DNA of 64,000 bases from Taishania sp965247975. GTDB lineage: Bacteria; Bacteroidota; Bacteroidia; Flavobacteriales_D; Crocinitomicaceae. Each line of letters opens with the position of its first letter. Position 1 is the stretch's first letter. The notes under the pieces were generated by a model. It searched no databases, had not been told where the DNA came from, and was given only the letters and a program-made list of their open reading frames with translations. Below are positions 35,423 to 43,052 of the stretch, piece after piece. The position numbers were made by a program, and so were the translations under genes. The stretch covers positions 2,480,001-2,544,000 of the forward strand of contig OZ252050.1 in the NCBI GenBank assembly GCA_965247975.1. The letters run 5' to 3'.

Positions 35423-36493
35423 TTATACTTTCAAAAGCCAACCTAATTCGTCAGCCACCTTTCCAGCTTTCAAATCGTCGAGGTAATTTTTCACTTTATT
35501 CGAAAATAAACGCGTTTCGATTGCTGGTAATTCAAACTCCTCATCGCGATAACCTAATTTTGCCACATGTGCAATGGTCGCAGCTGTTCCAGCGCCGAAA
35601 GCATCTTGAAGTTTTCCATTTCTTGCTGCAGAAATGACTTCTTCAACTGTAATTCGGCGTTCTTCGACAGGAAATCCCCAAAGATTTGCTAAATCAACAA
35701 CTGAACGTTTCACAACACCTCTCAAAATGGTATCTTGATCTTCGCTTGGCGTAATGAGCACATCGTTAATTAAAAAGCAAACATTCATTGTTCCGGATTC
35801 TTCCACGTATTTATGTTCTTTTGCGTCCGTCCATAATAATTGGTGAAAACCATCCGCTTGACCTAATTTTGCAGGATACAATGAAGCTGCGTAATTTCCA
35901 GCTGTTTTCGCGCGACCAACTCCACCTGCTGCGGCACGTGTATAATGTTCTTCCACTTTGATATTCACTGGTTGCGAATAATACGCTCCAACTGGACACG
36001 TGAAAATCACAAATTTGTAAGTTTCAGAAGGTCTTATTCCTATGAATTCGTCTGTTGCAAACATAAAAGGACGGATATACAAAGAAAAACCTTCTTCTTT
36101 TGGAACCCAATCTCCCTCTATTTCAACCATTTTGCGCACCAATTCAACGAACAAATCTTCTGGAATCACAGGCATGCACATGCGCTCACATGATTCAGCA
36201 AATCGTTTTGCATTCATATCTGGTCGAAAAACAATTAATTCGCCATTATCCATGCGATTCGCTTTCATACCTTCAAAAATCGATTGACCGTAGTGAATTG
36301 CTGAAGTTGCTGGATGTAAATTTAAATTTCCAAAAGGCAAAATTTCTGGTTGATGCCATTTTTCATCTGCATATTCCATCACCAACATATGGTCAGAAAA
36401 TACTTTTCCGAATGGAAGATTATCCCAATCTACCTGATTCAGTTTTGAATTTTCGATTTTGGAGATTTTAAATGTTGGTGTATCCTGTATCAT
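35423..36493 (-). CDS. ilvE: Branched-chain amino acid aminotransferase
   Basis: 356 residues, PLP-dependent fold type IV. Makes or degrades Leu, Ile and Val with 2-oxo acids. Key motifs: GQSIFEGMKA, RPDMNAKRFAESCERM, the PLP Lys in RAKTAGNYAASLYPAKLGQADGFHQLLW (KTAGNYA), VEESGTMNVCFL and AFGAGTAATIA. Type II BCAT length. Functionally pairs with the leucine dehydrogenase at 15488, though not co-located. Promoter at 36512-36542 gives a leader of about 12 bases. Confidence 0.96.
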   Translation of the reverse strand: MIQDTPTFKISKIENSKLNQVDWDNLPFGKVFSDHMLVMEYADEKWHQPEILPFGNLNLHPATSAIHYGQSIFEGMKANRMDNGELIVFRPDMNAKRFAESCERMCMPVIPEDLFVELVRKMVEIEGDWVPKEEGFSLYIRPFMFATDEFIGIRPSETYKFVIFTCPVGAYYSQPVNIKVEEHYTRAAAGGVGRAKTAGNYAASLYPAKLGQADGFHQLLWTDAKEHKYVEESGTMNVCFLINDVLITPSEDQDTILRGVVKRSVVDLANLWGFPVEERRITVEEVISAARNGKLQDAFGAGTAATIAHVAKLGYRDEEFELPAIETRLFSNKVKNYLDDLKAGKVADELGWLLKV

Positions 36494-36511
36494 GATAAAA
36501 TTTTCAAGTCA

Positions 36512-36542
36512 CAAATATAACTTTTTTGATTCGGGATTACAA
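36512..36542 (-). promoter_or_regulatory. Promoter of ilvE
   Basis: On the minus strand TTG (36542-36540), 20 bases, then TATATTTG (36519-36512). Both boxes and the spacing match the Bacteroidota consensus. Confidence 0.65.
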
Positions 36543-36560
36543 GCAAATTTATTGCACAAA

Positions 36561-36597
36561 AAAAGTCCTCGATTGCTCAAGGACTTCCCTTTTTTGT
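36561..36597. terminator. Orphan terminator-like hairpin
   Basis: Stem AAGTCCT (36563-36569) / AGGACTT (36580-36586), with a T run on the right and an A run on the left. It lies between two divergent genes, where no known transcript should end. Confidence 0.6.
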
Positions 36598-36606
36598 AGT
36601 TTCAAT

Positions 36607-36639
36607 GCTGCAAGATTTAATCTTTTCAGCGTTTTTTTT
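36607..36639 (+). terminator. Second orphan terminator-like hairpin
   Basis: Compound stem GCTG-c-AAGATT / AATCTT-tt-CAGC (36607-36630) followed by GTTTTTTTT. Directional on the plus strand. Confidence 0.6.
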
Positions 36640-36798
36640 AAGTCAACCAAGTAAAATTAGAACGTTCAACAGATCAACTTAGGTTCTTAGACGTAAACTA
36701 TTATTAAAAGTTTCAATTTTGCTCATTTTTGTTTAGTAAGGTATCTTTTAAACTACCAAAAGGACAAGATTCATGAATCATAAATTGTACTTTTGACT

Positions 36799-37200
36799 AT
36801 GGATTTTAAAGGCCCAATATTGTTTTTTGATGGTGATTGTGGATTTTGCAATAAGTCTGTACAATTCGTACTTCAACATGAGAAAAAACAACTTCTGAAA
36901 TTCGTATCATTGCAATCTTCTTATGCCCACGACTTTTTTAAAAGTCGAAAACTCCCAAGTCCTGATTTAAGTACTTTTTATTTTTTCGATGGAACTCATT
37001 TATTCGAGCGGTCGACAGCTGCCTTAAAAATAATTCCCTATTTGAAATGGTATTGTAAACCAATGCTGGTTGGATGGATTATTCCGAAAATAATGCGCGA
37101 TTCCTTGTATAACTTTATAGCCAGACGAAGAACAAAATTGGCGAAGGGGTTTTGCCTATTACCAACTCAAGAACAAAAAAATCGCTTTTATTTGAATTAA
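36799..37200 (+). CDS. DCC family thiol-disulfide oxidoreductase (DUF393)
   Basis: 133 residues from the ATG at 36799; a TTG two codons earlier is unnecessary. Hallmark FFDGDCGFCNKSVQFV with the DGDC..C motif, then FVSLQSSYAHDFFK and the RSTAALKI stretch. Family is thioredoxin-like by prediction; substrate unknown. Convergent with ispH, overlapping it by 4 bases at the stop codons. Its -7 element is so close to the ATG that a leaderless mRNA is likely. Confidence 0.9.
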   Translation: MDFKGPILFFDGDCGFCNKSVQFVLQHEKKQLLKFVSLQSSYAHDFFKSRKLPSPDLSTFYFFDGTHLFERSTAALKIIPYLKWYCKPMLVGWIIPKIMRDSLYNFIARRRTKLAKGFCLLPTQEQKNRFYLN

Positions 37201-38420
37201 TGTGCCAAAACTTGACCAATGACATCATCAATTGTTTTAGTTGCATTTTTCAATTCCAAAATACGCTGCATTACTTTATCAATCACGGCATCTGGACAAG
37301 ACGCACCTGATGTAATAGCAACAGTAATTTTATCTTTTATCAAGAAATCTGACTTTATTTCCAATTCTTTCGAGTGAATATTAAAGGAATGAATTTCATT
37401 CAACGATTTGATTTCTTCTTCCGATTTAATAAAATAGCATGTAAACTTTTGCTCCAGAAGTTCAACAAGGTGCGTAGTATTCGAACTATTGTAGCCACCA
37501 ACCACAATGGCAATATCTGCTTCTGTTTCCATCAATCCATAGGTAGCCGATTGATTTTCATTGGTTGCATAGCACAAAGTATCTCTGGTGTCTGCAATAT
37601 GATCTTTGATAGTCTCAACACCGTATTTTTGAATCATTGCATCACGCAACAGGTCAGTAATTTCTTGCGTCTCTGTTGCCAGCATCGTTGTTTGATTCAC
37701 TACACCAATTTTTTCTAAATCCTTTTCTGGGTCAAATCCATTCGAGTATTTTCCTTCAAAAAAAGCGAGAAGCATTTCTTTGTCGATTGAACCTAATATG
37801 TAACTCACAAGTACTTTTGTTTCTTCCATATTCTTAACGACCAGCGAAGAACCGTTTTGATTGGAATGTGAAAATGTTGCACGAGTCTCTTCGTGGTTAT
37901 GCTTTCCGTGAATAATGATCGTATGCTTGTCAATTCCCAATTTTTCTGATCGATTCCAAACCTTTTCTACGAACGGGCAAGTAGTATTATATTGCTGAAT
38001 GTTGACACCTTTTTTCTGAAGTAAATCCATGATTTCCACCGTAGCCCCAAACGCTGGAATGATCACAATATCTTCACTTGTAATTCGATCCCAAGAAACG
38101 AGTTGCTTTCCATTTGTATCTTGAACAAATTGAATTCCGCGTGCTTGCAAATCATCGTTCACTCCAGGATTATGAATCATTTGACTCAGGAGATAAATGT
38201 TTTTTCCTTCATTCTCATTCAATGCTCGGTAGGCTATTTCGATTGCATTCTCAACACCATAACAGAAACCAAAATGACGTGCTACGTGAAATTTTACCAC
38301 ATCGAAATCCAATATTGTTGGTGAAAAGTCTTTTTTGCGCGGATCATCCAATTTTCTTTTTGCTTTCACACGACTTATGATTGGTGATCGGTAAAACTCA
38401 GGAATTTCAAATTTTTTCAT
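37197..38420 (-). CDS. ispH: 4-hydroxy-3-methylbut-2-enyl diphosphate reductase
   Basis: 407 residues, last step of the MEP isoprenoid pathway, [4Fe-4S] enzyme. The three cluster Cys are in GFCYGVENA, TTCPFVEKVW and SGASCPDAVID; the substrate motifs HGKHNHEETRAT and VVGGYNSSNTTHLVE also fit. Longer than E. coli IspH (316) by an N-terminal extension of about 55 residues (KRKLDDPRKKDFSPTILDFD) usual in Bacteroidota. TACCTTTG on the minus strand (38433-38426) is 5 bases before the ATG, so probably leaderless. Confidence 0.95.
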   Translation of the reverse strand: MKKFEIPEFYRSPIISRVKAKRKLDDPRKKDFSPTILDFDVVKFHVARHFGFCYGVENAIEIAYRALNENEGKNIYLLSQMIHNPGVNDDLQARGIQFVQDTNGKQLVSWDRITSEDIVIIPAFGATVEIMDLLQKKGVNIQQYNTTCPFVEKVWNRSEKLGIDKHTIIIHGKHNHEETRATFSHSNQNGSSLVVKNMEETKVLVSYILGSIDKEMLLAFFEGKYSNGFDPEKDLEKIGVVNQTTMLATETQEITDLLRDAMIQKYGVETIKDHIADTRDTLCYATNENQSATYGLMETEADIAIVVGGYNSSNTTHLVELLEQKFTCYFIKSEEEIKSLNEIHSFNIHSKELEIKSDFLIKDKITVAITSGASCPDAVIDKVMQRILELKNATKTIDDVIGQVLAH

Positions 38421-38507
38421 ACCTGCAAAGGTATTAAGATTATGTCATTTAAGATTTGAAAACTTGGAGATTTCATGATTTAGATGTAAGTAGTTTTCAT
38501 TAAATAA

Positions 38508-38550
38508 AAAAATCCCCAAGTGATTTAAACGAAACCAAATGGGGATTTTG
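38508..38550. terminator. Terminator behind the DUF4139 gene
   Basis: Stem AAATCCCCA / TGGGGATTT (about 38510-38518 and 38540-38548) with A run left and T run right. Confidence 0.75.
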
Positions 38551-38571
38551 AGCAATCCAATTTATTTTGCT

Positions 38572-40251
38572 TTATAAATAAACCTGTTTGTCTTTGTCGT
38601 ATTTCATAGAGTAAACCAGTTTAATTTGTTTGTTTTCTTTGGATTTCAACTTGACATCCCATTCCAAAAGACCTGTAATTTCATTGTATTTAGCTTTGTC
38701 ATTGTTAATCATTTCAATGGTAATTTCAGCGTTTTGAGTGATTGGCATTTGGTCTTGAATCATTAAATCTATGGTTGTTGATTTTTGATTTTTAACTTCG
38801 ATGAGATAAGCATACGTTTTTTCAATCGTGTTGCCTACTAATTTTTCCTTACACTCTTGTTTCAACAATGTTCGTTTCACAATGATATTTGGATCTTTAC
38901 CAAGACTTAAATTCATTGTATCAGACAAGGATCCTGGATCTAAATAAGTTTCACCTATGTAACTTCCATCGAAAAAGATATTTGCTTTCGCAGGAACTAA
39001 CTGAAGTTCATCTAATTTAGAAATTTGCGCCACCAAATAAGCAGATCTATCCATTTTTGGAACAGTGTAATATTTGTAATTGGCTTTTAAATCAATGTTT
39101 TTTATCAACACCATGTTTTGCTCTCCATCAGATGAAATTGTATACGGCAAGTCTATAACAAACTCAGCAGAAATCATGTGGTCAACAACCGTTACAAATT
39201 CGTTTGCCATAATTGCTTCTTTCTCTTCTTGTGTATTTGAATCATAACCAAGTTTTTTTGCTTGATCATAGACAATTCCTGTATTCATATTATTTGTTGT
39301 GCTCGGTGCTTGTTGATATACATTGTTTCTGTATGCGTAATAATCTACATACCACGGATGCAATGCAGGAAGTGTTTTGTTTTGGTAAGGATTGTTGGTT
39401 GAAATGGTTAAGCGAACATCATTCCAATCAGTTCCAGTTGTTTGATACACATTCGCTTTGTAGTTCAAATTCACTTGACTCGTTGCCATTTCGCTTCGCA
39501 AATCGTAAAGTGGAACCCAACCCGCATTTGCAACGAGGTACGAAAAGTCAATTTTACCAGTAGCCGCTACAGCTGCTTGAACTGTAATCGTGATTTGAGG
39601 AATTGGTCCAATATTTTTTGGCTTCAACTGATTTTTGTCTTGATAATTACTCAATTCAGACAAACGATTATTCATGCGATTCACGACTTTTGTTTTTTCC
39701 GCTTTTTTCTTGTTCAGCGCAGTCAACTTGTTGTTTATCTCATTCATTTTCAAGGTATAATATTCGATCGCATCTTTTAGTAATGCAATGGAATCATTTA
39801 CCCTGCCTTGCCCCTTTATGGCTCCGTTATTTGCAAGAATGGATTTTGTGGCATTTAGCACGGCAATTTCATCTTGCAATAATTGAATTTCAAAATTGAT
39901 GTTTTCAATGGAATCTTCGATACGCGCAATGTCTTGTCGCACTTTTAGTGGCAAACCTTCTACTTTCACTTCTTCTGGTTTTGGGTAGAATAAAGAATAT
40001 TTTGTGTCCAAGATTACAATTCCTCCACTCGCTTTTACTTGCAAACTTTTTGCATCAATTGAGCTACAAACCCCGTCGATGACAATTTTCGTTATTCCAG
40101 GTTTGACAGAATAATTTGCTTTTCTGAAAATTGTTGCACCTTGTGAATAAACTGTCACGTTACTTATTGTTGATTTGATGATTTCTTCTTCAACTGCGAA
40201 AGAGAAAAAAGTTAAACAAACCATTCCGAGTATTCCAACTATTTTTTTCAT
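38572..40251 (-). CDS. DUF4139 domain protein, mucoidy-inhibitor A-like
   Basis: 559 residues from the ATG at 40251, where MKKIVGILGMVCLTFFSFA is a signal peptide; an upstream Met (40275) is less likely. N-terminal DUF4140 domain (about 30-130: VTVYSQGATIFRKANYSV), a coiled coil (about 100-205), then the DUF4139 domain with YLVANAGWVPLYDLR and WNDVRLTISTNNPYQ. Exported, function unknown; the family is described as mucoidy inhibitor-like from old genetic work. Ends with YDKDKQVYL. Monocistronic. Confidence 0.9.
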   Translation of the reverse strand: MKKIVGILGMVCLTFFSFAVEEEIIKSTISNVTVYSQGATIFRKANYSVKPGITKIVIDGVCSSIDAKSLQVKASGGIVILDTKYSLFYPKPEEVKVEGLPLKVRQDIARIEDSIENINFEIQLLQDEIAVLNATKSILANNGAIKGQGRVNDSIALLKDAIEYYTLKMNEINNKLTALNKKKAEKTKVVNRMNNRLSELSNYQDKNQLKPKNIGPIPQITITVQAAVAATGKIDFSYLVANAGWVPLYDLRSEMATSQVNLNYKANVYQTTGTDWNDVRLTISTNNPYQNKTLPALHPWYVDYYAYRNNVYQQAPSTTNNMNTGIVYDQAKKLGYDSNTQEEKEAIMANEFVTVVDHMISAEFVIDLPYTISSDGEQNMVLIKNIDLKANYKYYTVPKMDRSAYLVAQISKLDELQLVPAKANIFFDGSYIGETYLDPGSLSDTMNLSLGKDPNIIVKRTLLKQECKEKLVGNTIEKTYAYLIEVKNQKSTTIDLMIQDQMPITQNAEITIEMINNDKAKYNEITGLLEWDVKLKSKENKQIKLVYSMKYDKDKQVYL

Positions 40252-40463
40252 GATTCTATTTTTTGTAATTTTCAATGCTGTACATAAGTCCTTTGAAACG
40301 GTTCAAGCTATTTTCAATAATTATCGATTTTAACAGTTTGTTAAGAATTAGCGAAGGGAAATAAACGTGAAGTTGAACATTAGGATTTCCTTTAGAATAA
40401 AGGAGATTTTAACACTTTCAAAGGTTTAATTGTAACTTTAGTAACTAATTTCGTTTTTAATTC

Positions 40464-41336
40464 ATGAAAAATAATTACGCTCCATTACTTCTTGTTTTTT
40501 TCTTGGTTTGTTTCCAAGGAAGCTGCATTTCACAAGAAACATTAAAAACATCGGTATATTTTGAGACTGGTTCTTTCAAAGTGAGTCAGGAAGAAATCCG
40601 AAAATTGAAGAAATTCAAGAAAGAATTTGGGGTGAATTACAAAATCACAGCAGTGTTGGTTAACGGCTACACGGATGACCTTGGATCCATTGAAAGTAAT
40701 AACAAACTTTCTCAAAATCGGGCTTTAGAAGTGAAGGATCAATTAGGACGTCTTGATTTTCAGATTTCTAGAAACGATAGAACCTTTGGTTTAGGTCCGA
40801 TTCCATTAGCATCGAATAATATTTCAGTTGATGAGCAACGAAAACAAAATCGTCGGGTTGACATTTCTATAACCTACGAAAAGGTTGTTCCTCCTGTGAT
40901 GGAACCAATAGTTCAGCTACCGCCAGCAATAGAAGAAATGGCAATCGAAGTAAAAAAACTCGATAATTCATTAAAGGTTGGTGATAAAGTCTTGATGAAA
41001 AACTTGATTTTTGTGGGTGGACGTGATGTTTTGCGCAACGAAAAAAATCCAGACATCGATTCCCTAGTAAAATTTATGCAGGACAATCCGAAACATAAAA
41101 TTGCCATTTTGGGTCATGTTTGTTGTGTTGACACAGGTCAAGATGGTTTTAATACGGAAACGCAAACGCGCACACTTTCTATTGACCGCGCCAGAAAGAT
41201 TTATGACCTACTTGCGGAAAGAGGTGTTTCTAAAAATCGGATGTCCTATCGAGGACTAAAAGCGCTCTACCCGACTGGTCTGGGTGAAGTTGCTGATCGC
41301 AGGGTTGAGATTCAGATTAGTAGTATTGAGGAGTGA
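40464..41336 (+). CDS. Protein with two OmpA-like peptidoglycan-binding domains
   Basis: 290 residues with a signal peptide; a Cys in GSCISQ might be a lipidation site but the box is imperfect. Two tandem OmpA C-terminal-type domains: residues about 25-135 (VYFETGSFKVSQEEI, NGYTDDLGSIESNNKLSQNRALEV, NRRVDI) and 165-285 (GGRDVLRNEKNPDIDSLVKFM, ILGHVCCVDTGQDG, LSIDRARKIYDLL, DRRVEI). Likely anchors to peptidoglycan. No barrel or TPR part. The first domain lacks the classic NSG-type metal loop. Confidence 0.85.
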   Translation: MKNNYAPLLLVFFLVCFQGSCISQETLKTSVYFETGSFKVSQEEIRKLKKFKKEFGVNYKITAVLVNGYTDDLGSIESNNKLSQNRALEVKDQLGRLDFQISRNDRTFGLGPIPLASNNISVDEQRKQNRRVDISITYEKVVPPVMEPIVQLPPAIEEMAIEVKKLDNSLKVGDKVLMKNLIFVGGRDVLRNEKNPDIDSLVKFMQDNPKHKIAILGHVCCVDTGQDGFNTETQTRTLSIDRARKIYDLLAERGVSKNRMSYRGLKALYPTGLGEVADRRVEIQISSIEE

Positions 41337-41429
41337 AAGAACATCAGTTCAATGCTCAACGATGTTTAATTTTCTGATTCTGTTTGTTCAAACGAAAACT
41401 CTATTAATTTCGTGAAACAAATATCAATC

Positions 41430-42077
41430 ATGCGTTTTCTCAAAAACATTTCGTTCAAAAAGGTATTTAAATGGTCTTTCATATTTGCTGTATTTCTAAT
41501 CATTTGGGCGAATATTTGGGTGCATGTTGAGTCAAAAAAGTATGTTTTCAAAACTGCAGAAGAAATCCCTGATGTCAAAGTCGGTTTGCTCTTAGGAACA
41601 TCGCGATCATTGCAAAACGGAAACACCAATCCATTTTTTGAATTTCGTGTACAAGGGACTTATGAATTGTATCGTACTGGAAAAATAAAACACAAATTAA
41701 TAAGTGGCGACAATTCTAAACTTAGTTACAATGAACCTGAGGATTTGAAAAATGCACTACTCGCTCTTGGTGTGCGTGCATGTAACATTACGCTTGATTT
41801 TGCTGGTTTCGACACGTATGATTCAGTAATTCGGGCGAACAAAATTTTCGGACAAACAAAGTTCATTGTCATCAGTCAAGAATTTCATGTGCAACGAGCG
41901 GTTTACATTGGTCGACGGTTCGATCTGGAAGTTTGGGGATATTGCGCCAAAGATGTTTCAAAATCGAAAAGTTTTCTCACACATTTCCGCGAATATTTTG
42001 CGCGGGTAAAGGCATATCTTGAAGTGAAATTGAATGTTGATCCACATTTTTTAGGAGAGAAATTGGTGATTGAATAA
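41430..42077 (+). CDS. SanA/ElyC family DUF218 protein
   Basis: 215 residues from ATG 41430; a GTG six codons upstream is possible. One N-terminal membrane helix (FKWSFIFAVFLIIWANIWVHV), then the DUF218 domain: DVKVGLLLGTSRSLQNG, LISGDNSKLSYNEPEDLK, FAGFDTYDSVIRANKIFG and ISQEFHVQRAVYIGRR. SanA-like proteins influence envelope permeability and peptidoglycan precursor handling (family knowledge). Monocistronic. Confidence 0.9.
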   Translation: MRFLKNISFKKVFKWSFIFAVFLIIWANIWVHVESKKYVFKTAEEIPDVKVGLLLGTSRSLQNGNTNPFFEFRVQGTYELYRTGKIKHKLISGDNSKLSYNEPEDLKNALLALGVRACNITLDFAGFDTYDSVIRANKIFGQTKFIVISQEFHVQRAVYIGRRFDLEVWGYCAKDVSKSKSFLTHFREYFARVKAYLEVKLNVDPHFLGEKLVIE

Positions 42078-42242
42078 TTAATTTCTTCTGAACAGAGATT
42101 AAAATTTCTGTTCGTCACATTAATATCCACTTGCTAAGGATACGATAAATTTCATGAGCTTTGAGAAACCTTCATTTTTTCACATTAAAATTTGGAAGAT
42201 AATTGTCTTTTTTCATAACTTAATGGTATAAAACAACTTACC

Positions 42243-42746
42243 ATGTTACAAATTATAACTTTCAAACACGCCCCTTGTCCTACTTGCGGAGGAGTTGTTG
42301 TCGGCAGAACAGACAAAAGATTTTGCTGCATTAAATGCAAAAATGAACACCACCGAGTTGCTCGGGCACTATTTAAGCCTAGATTCAAAGAGATTCAGCG
42401 AAAAATTCTTAGAAATTTAGTCGTAGCAGAAGGAATACTCGGAACAAAGCACTCGGCCATGTCTATTCACAAAGACGCTTTGTTTCGTCATGGATTTGAC
42501 TTGAGTGTATGCACAGGAACGACTGTCATCAATGATAAGTTAGTTCATGAGCTTCATGATTATCATTTTCATGTACGAAAAGATGGAATAGTGGTCGTAA
42601 AACGAACAAAACAATTGAAGGAATTGATGCCTGTATTTTTTAAGCGCTGGGCGATTGATTTTCCTGAAGCTTTGGATGTAGGGATTGCGCACAAAGGAAT
42701 AAAAGTCAAAGACCTGCAGTTAGTCATTTCGCGTTGGAATGAATAA
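42243..42746 (+). CDS. Zinc-ribbon protein of unknown function
   Basis: 167 residues. The N-terminus has a four-Cys ribbon: CPTCG and FCCIKCKNEHHR at about 13-40. The rest is mostly helical and basic, with two alpha/beta turns; no family recognised. Small DNA-binding or element-associated proteins of this build occur in Bacteroidota, but nothing here proves DNA binding. Stands alone, between two gaps with no related genes. Confidence 0.6.
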   Translation: MLQIITFKHAPCPTCGGVVVGRTDKRFCCIKCKNEHHRVARALFKPRFKEIQRKILRNLVVAEGILGTKHSAMSIHKDALFRHGFDLSVCTGTTVINDKLVHELHDYHFHVRKDGIVVVKRTKQLKELMPVFFKRWAIDFPEALDVGIAHKGIKVKDLQLVISRWNE

Positions 42747-43052
42747 TTTTTAGCCGATAAGAAACGATTATTATTGTTGAAAATCAGTATTTTAGCCCAG
42801 AGATCACGACCTGAATTCTACCACTCCAAGTGCATAAATCCCTGCCTAAGCTAACAAGATCATATTTCAGCAATCAGATCGACAATTTGACATCAAAATA
42901 GTTCCATTTTAACTGAAAATTCAATGACACTTCTCGCTTTAGATGAAAGCGGGCAAAAATAATATTGTCCTAATTGCGAATCAAATTTTTCATTTTTTAC
43001 CTAATTAAATCAGTTGTCAAATGTTAAATTGATTTAAATGAATCCTGATTTT
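42747..43052. other. Gene-free stretch
   Basis: 306 bases. A minus-strand TATTTTTG (42961-42954) and a small hairpin CGCTTT/AAAGCG next to it are the only structure; no gene lies downstream of that element on its strand. Otherwise nothing seen. Confidence 0.5.

Larger units (their letters stand above)
36494..36798. other. Gene-free stretch between ilvE and the DCC gene
   Basis: 305 bases with the ilvE promoter, two terminator-like hairpins, and at the right a TACTTTTG -7 element (36788-36795) 3 bases before the DCC start codon. No small open frame stands out. A short untranslated RNA ending at one of the hairpins is possible. Confidence 0.5.

Noticed and set aside
42091..42114. Hairpin GAACAG...CTGTTC behind the SanA-like gene as terminator
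   Set aside because: No T tract follows on either strand.
42944..42961. Minus-strand -7 element and hairpin as a small RNA gene
   Set aside because: No terminator and no -33 box; too weak to list as a gene.
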